Part shown: one piece after another, positions 1 to 8,722 of the stretch
Position numbering within the stretch: position 1 is the first letter of the stretch
How the letters are laid out: each line of letters starts with the position of its first letter
Source of the DNA: Pseudomonas nitroreducens TX1
GTDB taxonomy: Bacteria > Pseudomonadota > Gammaproteobacteria > Pseudomonadales > Pseudomonadaceae
Direction: 5' to 3'
Assembly (NCBI RefSeq): GCF_000313755.1
Contig: NZ_AMZB01000077.1
Coordinates: forward strand, 1-50,864
DNA: 50,864 bases
Notes under the pieces: generated by a model
Told to the model about the DNA's origin: nothing
The model's database searches: none
The model's input: the letters and a program-made list of their open reading frames with translations, nothing else
Translations under genes and position numbers: made by a program

Positions 1-1
1 C

Positions 2-2026
2 GCGCTGATCGTCATGCGCCACCAGGGGATCAATGCCAACATCATGTCCCTGGGCGGGATCGCCATCGCCATTGGCGCGATGGTCGACGCGGCAGTGGTG
101 ATGATCGAGAACGCACACAAACGCATCGAAGCTTGGCACGAGCACCATCCTGGTACCCCGCTGGTGGGCGAACAGCACTGGCGGGTGATGACCGAGGCCG
201 CCGTCGAGGTCGGGCCGGCGCTGTTCTTCAGCCTGCTGATCATCACGCTGTCATTCATTCCGGTATTCACCCTGCAGGCGCAGGAAGGCCGCTTGTTCGG
301 CCCGCTGGCGTTCACCAAGACCTACGCCATGGCGGGCGCCGCTGGGCTTTCCGTGACCCTGGTACCTGTACTGATGGGTTACTGGATTCGCGGACGCCTG
401 CCCTCGGAACAACGCAATCCGCTCAATCGCTGGCTGATCCGCATTTACCAGCCTGCCCTTGAGGCGGTGCTGCGCCGGCCGCGCACGACGCTGGCAGCAG
501 CGCTGGTGATCTTTCTCACCGGGCTGTGGCCGCTCTCCCACCTGGGCGGGGAGTTCCTGCCGCCGCTGGACGAGGGCGATCTGTTGTACATGCCCTCTGC
601 GCTGCCCGGCCTGTCTGCGCAGAAGGCCTCGGAACTGTTGCAGAGTACCGACAGGCTGATCAAAAGCGTGCCGGAAGTTGCCAGCGTATTTGGCAAGGCA
701 GGCCGCGCCGAATCAGCCACCGACCCGGCGCCGCTGGAGATGTTCGAGACCACCATCCGCTTCAAGCCGAAGGAAGAGTGGCGGCCGGGCATGACCAGCG
801 AAAAACTGGTGGAGGAGCTTGACCGCGCGGTGAAGGTGCCGGGCCTGACCAATATCTGGATTCCGCCGATCCGCAACCGCATCGACATGCTCGCCACCGG
901 CATCAAGAGTCCCGTCGGGGTGAAGGTTGCTGGCACTGACCTGGCCGAGATCGACCGCGCCACCCAGGCGGTGGAACGGGTGGCCAAGGGGATTCCGGGT
1001 GTGAGTTCGGCGCTGGCCGAACGTCTCACCGGCGGGCGCTACATTGACGTCGATATCGACCGCCAGGCGGCGGCCCGCTACGGCATGAACATCGCCGATG
1101 TGCAGGCCATCGTCAGCGGCGCCATCGGCGGGGAGAACGTTGGCGAGACAGTGGAGGGGCTCGCCCGCTACCCGATCAACGTGCGCTATCCGCGCGAGTG
1201 GCGCGGCTCGGTCGATGCGCTGCAGCAGTTGCCGATCTACACCGCCCTGGGTGCCCAAATCACCTTGGGTAGCGTGGCGCGGGTGCGTATCAGCGAAGGT
1301 CCGCCGATGCTCAAGAGCGAGAACGCTCGCCTTTCCGGCTGGGTCTACGTCGACGTACGCGGTCGCGACCTGGCGTCGGTGGTGGCAGACCTCCGCCAAG
1401 CGGTAGAGCACGAGGTGAAGCTCGCGCCGGGCATGAGCCTGAGCTACTCCGGTCAGTTCGAATACCTGGAGCGCGCCAACGCCCGGCTCAAGCTGGTGGT
1501 GCCGGCGACGCTGGCGATCATCTTCGTACTGCTCTACCTGACCTTCAGGCGCTTCGACGAAGCCGTGCTGGTCATGGCGACCTAGCCCTTCGCCCTCACC
1601 GGCGGCGTGTGGCTGCTCTACCTGATGGGCTTCAACCTGTCGGTGGCCACGGGGGTTGGCTTCATCGCCCTGGCCGGGGTCGCGGCGGAGTTCGGGGTGA
1701 TCATGCTGGTCTACCTGAAGAACGCCTGGTCTGAACGCTCGGATAACAGCGGTCCAGACGCGTTGCTCGCCGCTATCCGCGAAGGCGCAGTGCAGCGCGT
1801 TCGCCCCAAGGCCATGACCGTAGCCGTGATCGTCGCCGGCCTGCTGCCGATTCTTTGGAGCAGCGGCACTGGCAGCGAAGTGATGAGCCGCATCGCCGTG
1901 CCGATGGTCGGCGGCATGATCACCGCGCCGCTCCTTTCACTGTTCGTCATCCCCGCCGCCTACTGGCTGATGCGCCGTCGTCAGCCCCGCGTGGCTATCC
2001 AATCCCAACCCGGAGAAATCGCATGA
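2..2026 (+). pseudogene. cusA: cusA-type copper/silver RND efflux pump, 3' part, broken by an in-frame stop
   Basis: The reading frame enters from the left edge and encodes the inner-membrane proton-driven pump of a CusCBA-type Cu(I)/Ag(I) efflux complex. Visible family landmarks are the [20 protein letters not shown] segment (TM4 with its charged relay Asp) and a Met-containing periplasmic porter region. The frame is interrupted by TAG at 1583-1585, in [13 protein letters not shown], where homologues have a residue such as Leu; one base change from TTG would make the stop. The same frame then continues uninterrupted to TGA at 2024-2026 and encodes about 146 more residues with the last transmembrane helices and a normal C-terminus. 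The pump is probably inactive unless the stop is suppressed or is a sequencing error. The 5' part lies outside the window. The last base pairs overlap the cusF-like gene as ATGA. Confidence 0.88.
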
Positions 2027-2379
2027 AAAAACCACTGATCGCCGCCGGCACCGTCCTGCTCGCACTGTCCTTTGTCGCCGCCGCTGAGGACATGCCCGGC
2101 ATGAAGATGGATGGCATGAACATGGACGGGATGAACGCAGAAAGCTCGAAGGCCACCCCCACCGCCAGTGCTGAAGGCACCATCAAGGCCATCGACAATG
2201 AACGCCACACTGTCACTCTCGCCCACGGCCCGGTGGCGGCTCTGCAATGGCCGCCCATGACCATGGCTTTCAAGACCGATCCGGGCCAACTGGACAATCT
2301 GCAGGTCGGCGACAAGGTGGCCTTCGAATTCCTCTATGAAGGAGGGGCGTCGAAGATAGTGAATATCCGGAAGAAGTAA
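2023..2379 (+). CDS. cusF: CusF-like periplasmic copper-binding protein
   Basis: A 118-residue protein with an N-terminal signal peptide ([21 protein letters not shown]), a short Met/Asp-rich linker with repeated MDGMN, and a CusF-type OB fold. The copper-site residues of the family are present: a His in ERHTVTLAH, the Trp in LQWPPMTM and its two Met residues. CusF hands periplasmic Cu(I)/Ag(I) to the CusCBA pump. The start ATG overlaps the stop of cusA (ATGA), so the two are translationally coupled. If the pump upstream is dead, this protein could still act as a periplasmic copper buffer for the other copper genes in the window. Confidence 0.88.
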   Translation: MKKPLIAAGTVLLALSFVAAAEDMPGMKMDGMNMDGMNAESSKATPTASAEGTIKAIDNERHTVTLAHGPVAALQWPPMTMAFKTDPGQLDNLQVGDKVAFEFLYEGGASKIVNIRKK

Positions 2380-2391
2380 TTCTGAATGGAG

Positions 2392-2420
2392 GCCCAGTTG
2401 GTCGGGTATGTCGACTGGGC
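2392..2420. terminator. possible transcription terminator hairpin
   Basis: Inverted repeat GCCCAGT / ACTGGGC (2392-2398 and 2414-2420) with a 15-base loop lies between two convergent genes, cusF and fecR. There is no T-tract, so it is a weak candidate judged mainly by its position. Confidence 0.3.
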
Positions 2421-2445
2421 TGTCCTGAGGAGCAAAAGTCCGCTT

Positions 2446-2464
2446 TGGGTCGGTAGCTGCCTCT
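2446..2464 (+). repeat. dispersed 19-bp repeat, copy 1
   Basis: TGGGTCGGTAGCTGCCTCT in the intergenic space after cusF. It is identical to 41286-41304 and differs at two adjacent bases from 21967-21985. All three copies are intergenic and lie at boundaries between functional modules. Confidence 0.7.
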
Positions 2465-2518
2465 GAGTCAAGACCTTGTCAGCCTAGAGAGACGGGCTTG
2501 TTAGCACAGACCCGCCAA

Positions 2519-3478
2519 TTATCCCCGAGCTTCAATCCTGACCCAGTATTCGCTGCGCCTTACTACTCGCACCGGAAGGCTGCGCTCGAGCATCTCCAGA
2601 GTCAGGTCACTGTTATCCAGCGGGTATAGCCCGCTGACGCGAACGCCCGCAATGGCAGCATCTAAGCTGACTATTCCGCGGCGATAGGGCTTGATTGCCT
2701 CGACGACCCACGCCAGCGGGCGATCATGCGCCGCCAGCCATCCATCCACCCAGGCACTCTCCGATGGCTGCATCGCATCATTGGCCAACAAGCCGTTCTC
2801 ATTGAAGAGTACGCTGCGGTGCGCCTGAAGATCATGGGTACCGGCATTCCCCAGAGTTAACTGCGCAGGAGTGTCGAGGGTGACCAGGCGCGTCCCTTGC
2901 GCTTCCTTGCGCAGCATCAGGCTGCCTCGATGGACCAGCACCTGCCCGTTGCCGGTGGCCAATCGAAAAGCTCCCCGACGGTCCGGCGCGACCCGCAGCA
3001 ACAGTTCGCCCTGACGCAACCGCACGCCGCGCTGATGCTCTTCGAAACAGGTGGCAACCACGCTGCGCGCGTTCAGATCGATGCGGCTGCCGTCCTCCAG
3101 GTTCCAGGAGCGCCGCTCGCCGGTGCCGGTGTAGAGATCGCCGGGCAGCGCCAGCCCTGCGCGTTCCACACGTAGAATCGCGCCTGCCGCGAGTGCCAGC
3201 CCGGCAAGCGCCAGGCTGGCGCGCAGGAACTGGCGACGCCCTGACGGCGCCCGCATGGCGCTGAGCAACTGATCCCCGGAGCGCGAGCGCCATGGCGATT
3301 CACGCAGCGGAGAGAGCCCCTGGGAAATTTTCTGAAACGCCGCCTCATGCCGTGGCGAAGTACTCAGCCAGTGCTCCAGCGCTCGACGTTCCTGCTCCGT
3401 GGTTTCTCCCGATTGCAGGCGCACCATCCATTGAATCGCTTCTTCCACCAGTGGATCGGCAAGGGGCTTGCGGCTCAT
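2519..3478 (-). CDS. FecR-type anti-sigma/sigma regulator
   Basis: A 319-residue inner-membrane regulator of the FecR family. It transmits the signal of a ligand-loaded TonB receptor to its partner ECF sigma factor. The N-terminal cytoplasmic domain (VEEAIQWMVRLQSGETTEQE...) is the FecR N-terminal (DUF4880) type. A hydrophobic segment after GRRQFLRA (about residues 80-105) crosses the membrane, and the periplasmic FecR domain carries the YTGTGERRSWNLEDGSRIDLN stretch. The start at MSRKPLAD is chosen because its ATG overlaps the stop of the sigma gene (ATGA); a longer upstream start would intrude into that gene. No TonB receptor lies directly downstream, which is unusual. The STN-type receptor starting at 9106 is the nearest candidate partner, but this is inference. 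Confidence 0.9.
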   Translation of the reverse strand: MSRKPLADPLVEEAIQWMVRLQSGETTEQERRALEHWLSTSPRHEAAFQKISQGLSPLRESPWRSRSGDQLLSAMRAPSGRRQFLRASLALAGLALAAGAILRVERAGLALPGDLYTGTGERRSWNLEDGSRIDLNARSVVATCFEEHQRGVRLRQGELLLRVAPDRRGAFRLATGNGQVLVHRGSLMLRKEAQGTRLVTLDTPAQLTLGNAGTHDLQAHRSVLFNENGLLANDAMQPSESAWVDGWLAAHDRPLAWVVEAIKPYRRGIVSLDAAIAGVRVSGLYPLDNSDLTLEMLERSLPVRVVRRSEYWVRIEARG

Positions 3479-3981
3479 CCGGCCAACTCCTGGTAGCAGC
3501 AACGCAACGCCTCGGCCATCAGTTGGTGCACGCGCCCGAGCGAGAGTCCCAGGCGTTCACCGATCTGGCTGTAGGTCAGGCCGTCGATCTGGCTGTAGAC
3601 GAATACCGACTTGGCCTGGCGCGACAGGCCATCGAGCATGCGATCGATGGCGAGGAGGCTTTCCACCAGGATCCACTGTTCCTGCGGCGAGGGATGGGTT
3701 TCCTCCGGGGTCGTGGCCAACACCTGCAGGTAGGCTTTTTCCAGCTCGCGCCGGCGCCAGCCTTCGTACATCAGACGCTGGGCGATGGTCGTGAGCAGGG
3801 CACGGGGTTCGCGGATGGCGCTGGGGTCGGTGTGCGACCAGACCCGCAGGAAGGTTTCCGAGGCGATGTCCTGAGCGCTGTGGGCGCAGCCGGTGCGATA
3901 AGACAGGCGAGCACAGAGCCAGGCGTAGTTCTGCTGAAACAGCTGGCCGAATACTTTCTGCTTGAGGGCTTCATGGTCCAT
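3475..3981 (-). CDS. FecI-type ECF sigma factor
   Basis: A 168-residue ECF sigma factor. Region 2 is seen in QQNYAWLCARLSYRTGCAHSAQDIASETFLRVW, and region 4 as a helix-turn-helix in DGLTYSQIGERLGLSLGRVHQLM. The length is typical for FecI-type sigma factors, which activate TonB receptor genes. The internal start MDHEALKQ was preferred over a longer frame to 4110, because the extra residues are Arg-rich and unlike the family. It is the first gene of a two-gene unit with fecR (4-bp overlap). In the leader an inverted repeat ATTTC-N7-GAAAT (4157-4173) could be an operator, but it does not match a Fur box well. Confidence 0.9.
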   Translation of the reverse strand: MDHEALKQKVFGQLFQQNYAWLCARLSYRTGCAHSAQDIASETFLRVWSHTDPSAIREPRALLTTIAQRLMYEGWRRRELEKAYLQVLATTPEETHPSPQEQWILVESLLAIDRMLDGLSRQAKSVFVYSQIDGLTYSQIGERLGLSLGRVHQLMAEALRCCYQELAG

Positions 3982-4156
3982 ATGAATCGAGGCCTTTGGG
4001 GACTGCTCACGCCAACGTGTGGTGCGGTAGTGGGCCTGTCGTTGAAAGAGGCGTGCGCCGTGGCGACGCACCCGGGACCTGCGAGGAACCGGTTGGCTAT
4101 CAATCTGCATGATCCAATCGCCTCAAAGAAGAAATAAAAAATTTCAAGCTGCAGCA

Positions 4157-4173
4157 ATTTCGTTATATGAAAT
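4157..4173. promoter_or_regulatory. small AT-rich inverted repeat upstream of the ECF sigma gene
   Basis: ATTTC-N7-GAAAT within the 266-bp space between the MFS gene stop and the sigma start. It sits about 180 bp upstream of the sigma start. It could be an operator, but no regulator can be assigned. Nothing else was recognised in 3982-4247. Confidence 0.2.
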
Positions 4174-4247
4174 GCGACACGCGGACACACGCCAGCAGGC
4201 TCCTCGGAAGGAGCCCGTTGCGCATGTTGTCGGCTCTGTAGCAGCCG

Positions 4248-5789
4248 TCAGATCGCGCCGGCCAGCGTCGCCTGACGTTCCTGCGCGCGTAGCGGACGGA
4301 CCAGCCATACCACCGCAAGGCTCAGGGCCAGCACGATGCCAGCCAGCACCCAGAGCACGTCATGGAAAGCCTGGTCGTAGCCCGCCAGCAACAAGGGTTG
4401 CAGACTCTGCAGCAGTCCCTCGGGTGCTCCGGCAGGCCCATCGAGGTTTCCCGCCGCGGTGGCATCCAACCAACCCTTCAGGCTGCCGGGCCCTTCAACC
4501 AGCGGGGCGATACGAGGCCCCAGTTGCTGGCCGAGGAAGGTCGCCAGCAGCGAGCCGTAGAGCGCCACCGCCACCGCCTCGCTGCCCAGTCGGAAGGTAT
4601 TGAGCAGGCCCGCCGCCATGCCGGCCTGCGGCTCCGGGACTGTCTTCAGCGCTAAGCCGTCGACCAGCCCCGCGGACAGCCCCATGCCGATCCCGACCAG
4701 CAACAGCGGCACCGCCAGATGGGCGAGCAGCGCACCCGGCTGACTGAGCAGGGCCAGAGAGACCAACCCGGCCAGGAGCGCCAGCAGGCTTGCCTTGAGG
4801 ATCCCCACCGCTGAGGCGCCTCGGCCGACCCACTTGCCCGCCAGGATCGGACAAACCAGCATCGGCGCGGTGAGCAGCAGCATGGCCAGGCCCGCGTGGG
4901 TGGGCGACAGGCGCAACACTCCGGACAGGTAGCTGGGCAGGTACGTCAGCAGGGTGACGAAACCGAAGGATGCAGCAACCGTCACCAGGGCGAGACCGAC
5001 GAAGGGGGCATTGGCCAGCAGCGAGAGATCAAGCATCGGCTGCACATGTCGCCTCTCCTGCCAGGTGAACAGGCCAAGCAGGACCGCAGCCGCCAGCACC
5101 AGCAAGCCGATGCCCTGGCTTTGCCAGCCCCACTGCGAGCCCTGGACGATAGCGCTCATCAATGCCAGCAGCGCCAGGATGAACAGGCCGGCGCCGAGCA
5201 CGTCAAACCGCTGACCGCCGGGGCGAGCGACATCCTTGGGTATCAACGGACTGCCCAGCAGCACCAGGCCCAGCGTCACGGTATGCGCAGCGAAAATGGC
5301 TCTCCAGCCGACGCTGTCCAGCAGCAGACCGGAAATGGTCGGCCCCAGGCTCACGCCTAACCCCGCCACCGTGCCGAACAGGGCAAAGGCACGCAGCCGC
5401 GCCGGGCCCTCGAAGTAAGTGGAGAGAATCGCGATACCGCAGGAGAAGATCGCTGCCGCCCCGATTCCCGCCAGCGCCCGAGCGAGGTCCAGTACCCAGG
5501 CCTGGAACGCCAGCGCCGAGAACAGCGATGCCAAAACGTACAGGCCGACGCCGATGACGAAGCAACGGCGGCGCCCCAGACGGTCAGCCAGCGCTCCCCA
5601 GGTCAGGGTGAAGCAGGCGAAGGCGAGGTTGAAGGCGTTGACCACCCATTGAAGGCCGGTCAGCGGCGCTGACAGATCGCTGCCGATCGCCGGCAGCGCC
5701 AGCGCCGTGCCGGATATCGAACTGGGGACGACGAAAATCGCCAGCAGAATTACGCCCAGTAGGGCCTTGTCGATCAGTGCTTTGCTCAT
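4248..5789 (-). CDS. MFS drug/metabolite exporter, DHA2 (14-TM) family
   Basis: A 513-residue polytopic inner-membrane protein of the DHA2 family of proton-coupled exporters. The length and hydrophobic pattern fit about 14 helices. Motif A-like GALADRLGRRRCF follows TM2, and the motif C-like region GLGVSLGPTISGLLLD lies in TM5. The start MSKALIDKALLG is the first Met consistent with a short cytoplasmic N-terminus, and lies 17 bp after the P450 stop. It is the last gene of the afsA-HAD-P450-MFS operon. By position it is the likely exporter of the product made by the three upstream enzymes, though it could equally be a self-protection pump. Confidence 0.92.
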   Translation of the reverse strand: MSKALIDKALLGVILLAIFVVPSSISGTALALPAIGSDLSAPLTGLQWVVNAFNLAFACFTLTWGALADRLGRRRCFVIGVGLYVLASLFSALAFQAWVLDLARALAGIGAAAIFSCGIAILSTYFEGPARLRAFALFGTVAGLGVSLGPTISGLLLDSVGWRAIFAAHTVTLGLVLLGSPLIPKDVARPGGQRFDVLGAGLFILALLALMSAIVQGSQWGWQSQGIGLLVLAAAVLLGLFTWQERRHVQPMLDLSLLANAPFVGLALVTVAASFGFVTLLTYLPSYLSGVLRLSPTHAGLAMLLLTAPMLVCPILAGKWVGRGASAVGILKASLLALLAGLVSLALLSQPGALLAHLAVPLLLVGIGMGLSAGLVDGLALKTVPEPQAGMAAGLLNTFRLGSEAVAVALYGSLLATFLGQQLGPRIAPLVEGPGSLKGWLDATAAGNLDGPAGAPEGLLQSLQPLLLAGYDQAFHDVLWVLAGIVLALSLAVVWLVRPLRAQERQATLAGAI

Positions 5790-5806
5790 GTTCGCTCCCG
5801 TCGAGG

Positions 5807-7024
5807 TCAGTGAGTGGCGGACCAGCGCACCGGCAGGTGCTGCGGACGTCGCAGGATGATGCCGTGGACCCACGGCAGCTCCTGGGCGGGCACCGCCAGG
5901 CGCAGACGCGGCAGCCGCTCGACCAGCACCTGAAGGACGGTGGTGATCTCCAGGCGAGCCAGCGCTGCACCCATGCAGTTGTGCATGCCATAACCGAACT
6001 GCAGGTGGCGCGGTCCCCGGCGATCCAGGCGGATCACCAGCGGGTCGGCGAAAGCCTCGGGATCGCGGTTGGCAGCGAAGGCATCGGCATAGATGGCGCT
6101 GCCGGCGGGGATCACGCCCCACGGCCCGTCGATGTGCTCGCTGGCCAAACGCGGGAAGGTCGAAATGGTGCCCAGCGGAATCAGCCGGAGCAGCTCTTCC
6201 ACCGCCGAGGGAATCAGCGCCGGGTTGTCGACCAGCGACTGCCACAGGCCGGGCGCGGCGAGCAGCGTATAGAGCACCTTGGTCAGGACGGTGAGGATGT
6301 TCTGGTCTCCGCCCACCAGTACGCCAATGAGGATTCCCACGAGCTCCTTGTCATTGAGCGGCGGCTCGCTGTCCCCGCGCCCCGCGACCAGACGCTGGAT
6401 CAGGCCGCCGGGCAGGGATGGCCGCACGCCGGTGACCAGGTCCGTGAGGTAGCCATAGACCTCCCAGAACTGCCGCAGCAGTTCCGGAACGTCCTCGTCG
6501 GAGGCGATCTGCATGGTGTGACTGAGGGGCCGGTAATAGGCGCGGTCAGCCAGATCGATACCCAGAAGGCGGCAGTCCACCGTCGCGGGTATTTCATCCA
6601 GCACCAGCCCGAACAGGTCGGCCCCCTCGCCCGCCCGCGCCAGCTCGTCCAAGCGCTGATGGGTGACGCTCACCACGAGCTCGCCCAACTCGGCCACGCC
6701 AGCCGGGCTGAAGTCCTTGGCGATCACCTTGCGCAGGCGGCTGTGGAAGGGCGCGTCATTGTTGAGGAGCATTTCCGGGGGCGTGATGGTTGGCAGGAAG
6801 CTGGCGCCGTCCTCGGCGTTGCACGGGCTGCGAATCGCTCGTGCGTCGGTGAGGATCTGCTGGACGTGCTCGTAGCGCGTCAGGTGATAGGCCAAGTGCC
6901 CGCTGGGCAGGACGATTCGCGGCAGACCCGCAGCGGGTTCGGCAACACGGTACTGTGCAGCCGCGTCGAGATTGGGAATCTGCGACACCAGCACGGGGGG
7001 ACGTGTGTGAAGGGCTATGGTCAT
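5807..7024 (-). CDS. cytochrome P450 with atypical I-helix
   Basis: A 405-residue soluble bacterial P450. Visible landmarks are the C-helix region FHSRLRKVIAKDFSP, the ExxR motif (Glu277-Arg280), and the haem-binding loop FGYGMHNCMG with thiolate ligand Cys350. In the I-helix the usual (A/G)GxDT motif reads VGGDQN (237-242), so the conserved proton-relay Thr is Gln241. P450s without this Thr are known and often use substrate-assisted chemistry or act on carrier-bound substrates. The ATG overlaps the stop of the HAD gene (ATGA). In the operon context it probably oxidises the AfsA-derived lipid product; the exact reaction cannot be read from sequence. Ferredoxin and reductase genes are not in the window. 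Confidence 0.93.
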   Translation of the reverse strand: MTIALHTRPPVLVSQIPNLDAAAQYRVAEPAAGLPRIVLPSGHLAYHLTRYEHVQQILTDARAIRSPCNAEDGASFLPTITPPEMLLNNDAPFHSRLRKVIAKDFSPAGVAELGELVVSVTHQRLDELARAGEGADLFGLVLDEIPATVDCRLLGIDLADRAYYRPLSHTMQIASDEDVPELLRQFWEVYGYLTDLVTGVRPSLPGGLIQRLVAGRGDSEPPLNDKELVGILIGVLVGGDQNILTVLTKVLYTLLAAPGLWQSLVDNPALIPSAVEELLRLIPLGTISTFPRLASEHIDGPWGVIPAGSAIYADAFAANRDPEAFADPLVIRLDRRGPRHLQFGYGMHNCMGAALARLEITTVLQVLVERLPRLRLAVPAQELPWVHGIILRRPQHLPVRWSATH

Positions 7025-7701
7025 GATGCAAGTGCCTCCTGCGGCGCGCGCAAAGGTATGCCCGTCAAGGCCTCAAGAGCACTGAGCGCACCGGGGTTGC
7101 CGCGGAAGTGCAGTGTCTGCCAGCCGAGCGCGGCGGCCGCTTCGATATTCTCGGCGACGTCGTCGATCAGCAGGTTCTGCGCGGGAGCGAGTCCTGCGCG
7201 CCGGGCAGCGATGTCGAAGAAACGGGCGTCCGGTTTGCGGCAGCGCTCGTGGGAAGAATCGACGACCAGGTCGACCACCGTGTCGAGCCCCACCAACTCA
7301 CGCCAGTAAGGTTCCCACTCGACCACATTGTTGGTGAGGATGCCGACCCGGTAACCCGCCGCCTTGAGTTGCAACGCCGCCTCACGCATCGCGGGATTGG
7401 GCTCGACACCACTGAACCACTGCTGGCCGAACTGCTCCAGGCGTGCCCGGGAGAGGTCCAGGGAAGGGTCGTTGCGGCGCAGCGCCTCGGCCAATCGCGC
7501 GCCCCACTCGACCTCGCTCAGCACGGCGTTCTCGATGGGCGCCAGCATCGGCAGTCCCAGATCGTCGGCGACATCCTGCATGGCTTGCTGCAGGGCCGCC
7601 GGTGCGATGCCAGTCTTGCGTTGGTACTGGGTGAAGAGTTCCGGAATCGGCGGCGAGAGCACGCCGCCGAAATCGAACCAGACGAACTTGGGTGCGCTCA
7701 T
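7021..7701 (-). CDS. HAD-superfamily phosphatase-like hydrolase
   Basis: A 226-residue HAD subfamily IA protein. Motif I is WFDFGGVL with nucleophile Asp10; the usual second Asp (position +2) is Gly12, as in YihX-type HAD phosphatases. Motif II is ILTNN, motif III Lys lies in CRKPDARFFD, and motif IV is LLIDDVAEN. The start MSAPKFVWFDF puts the nucleophile at the usual distance from the N-terminus and lies 1 bp after the afsA stop; a longer upstream frame overlaps afsA and is discarded. In Streptomyces butyrolactone pathways a phosphatase removes the phosphate left from dihydroxyacetone phosphate. That role fits this gene by context but is inferred. Confidence 0.88.
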   Translation of the reverse strand: MSAPKFVWFDFGGVLSPPIPELFTQYQRKTGIAPAALQQAMQDVADDLGLPMLAPIENAVLSEVEWGARLAEALRRNDPSLDLSRARLEQFGQQWFSGVEPNPAMREAALQLKAAGYRVGILTNNVVEWEPYWRELVGLDTVVDLVVDSSHERCRKPDARFFDIAARRAGLAPAQNLLIDDVAENIEAAAALGWQTLHFRGNPGALSALEALTGIPLRAPQEALAS

Positions 7702-7702
7702 C

Positions 7703-8722
7703 TCAGGCCACCTCTTCGCGCAGCGGCACGGCGCTGACTTCCTGGGGGAGCGCCGAGGCGATCGGCACCAGGTGAACCTCCGCACGAGCGATCACCTGTC
7801 CGCCCTGCACCACCTCCACCGGCAGCGACAGGGTCTGCCCGTCCTCCTGTAGCCGGAGGTCGGCCGAGCGCACCCGGTAGCGGGTCTCCAGGCCGAACTC
7901 GCCAAAGCGGGTGAAGGCAACCTTGCACTGCGACAGCAGCAACGCATCGGCCTCGATGGAGCGATAACGACGTGCCGCGACCAGCGCTACCTGGCGGAAG
8001 CCTTCGAGCAGCAGCATGCCGGGGATGTGATCCAGCGGGTGGTCGAAGATCGCCGGGTTGTCGCGGTCGACGATCAGGCTCGCGGAGAATCCGTCCTCCT
8101 GTTCGTCCAGGTCGCGCCCCAGCACCACGTTGGTCAGCCAGTGCCGCCCTACCCGCCGCGGGGCCAGCGGTTCGGGGCGCTGTACCCGTGGGTCCGCATC
8201 GGCGGGAACGCTTGCCAGGCCCCGGGCGCGCAACTTGTCCCAGCTGGCCGAAGGCATCCAGCGGATGCTCATGCGCTCGTGGCGCGCGGCGACCTGGCCA
8301 TCGATCAGCAGTTGCATGTCCAAGGTCACACCTGACAGCACGGTGTCGCGCCAGTAGTGGTCGACCACCTGCACGTCGATCAGCGCCGAGGCGGGCCTGC
8401 TGCCGATCCGCAGCAGATCGCGACGAACCAGGCGGGTATCGCTGTCGACATAGAGGAACTTGTCCTGCGGACTTACGCCGAGGAAGGCGTGGGAGATATA
8501 GATCGAGGCCTGACGGAATACTTCGAGCAACAACAGCATGTCGTAGTGCTCGCCACCGTGAGAGTGCTCGCTGAAATAGCTATGGGTGCGCGGAAGCTGC
8601 GCGGCGCACTGGAAGCTCACATCGTCGAAACGTGTGGCACCGGTCAGGAACACTTCGCTGACTGCGGCGCGATGCACCATGCTGCGCGGTACGGTGTTCT
8701 CGTAATGAGAGACATCGGACAT
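7703..8722 (-). CDS. AfsA-family protein (gamma-butyrolactone/butenolide synthase-like)
   Basis: A 339-residue protein with two AfsA (A-factor synthase) hot-dog repeats. The first has VHRAAVSEVFLTG near the N-terminus and HYDMLLLLEVFRQASIYISH. The second has FDHPLDHIPGMLLLEGFRQ, close to the DHVPGMVLLEAARQ-type motif of Streptomyces AfsA. AfsA condenses a beta-ketoacyl-ACP with dihydroxyacetone phosphate, the first committed step to butyrolactone signals such as A-factor. The start MSDVSHYENTVPR has a good GGAG ribosome site; the frame is open further upstream but lacks family similarity. It is the first gene of a four-gene operon with HAD, P450 and MFS genes, divergent from a TonB receptor. 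No cognate TetR-type butyrolactone receptor or BprA-type reductase is seen nearby. The family call is strong, the product is unknown. Confidence 0.9.
   Translation of the reverse strand: MSDVSHYENTVPRSMVHRAAVSEVFLTGATRFDDVSFQCAAQLPRTHSYFSEHSHGGEHYDMLLLLEVFRQASIYISHAFLGVSPQDKFLYVDSDTRLVRRDLLRIGSRPASALIDVQVVDHYWRDTVLSGVTLDMQLLIDGQVAARHERMSIRWMPSASWDKLRARGLASVPADADPRVQRPEPLAPRRVGRHWLTNVVLGRDLDEQEDGFSASLIVDRDNPAIFDHPLDHIPGMLLLEGFRQVALVAARRYRSIEADALLLSQCKVAFTRFGEFGLETRYRVRSADLRLQEDGQTLSLPVEVVQGGQVIARAEVHLVPIASALPQEVSAVPLREEVA

Noticed and set aside
5777-7309. Open frame of 510 codons antisense to the P450
   Set aside because: Low-complexity Gln/His/Arg-rich shadow of the P450 and HAD genes, which have all catalytic motifs.
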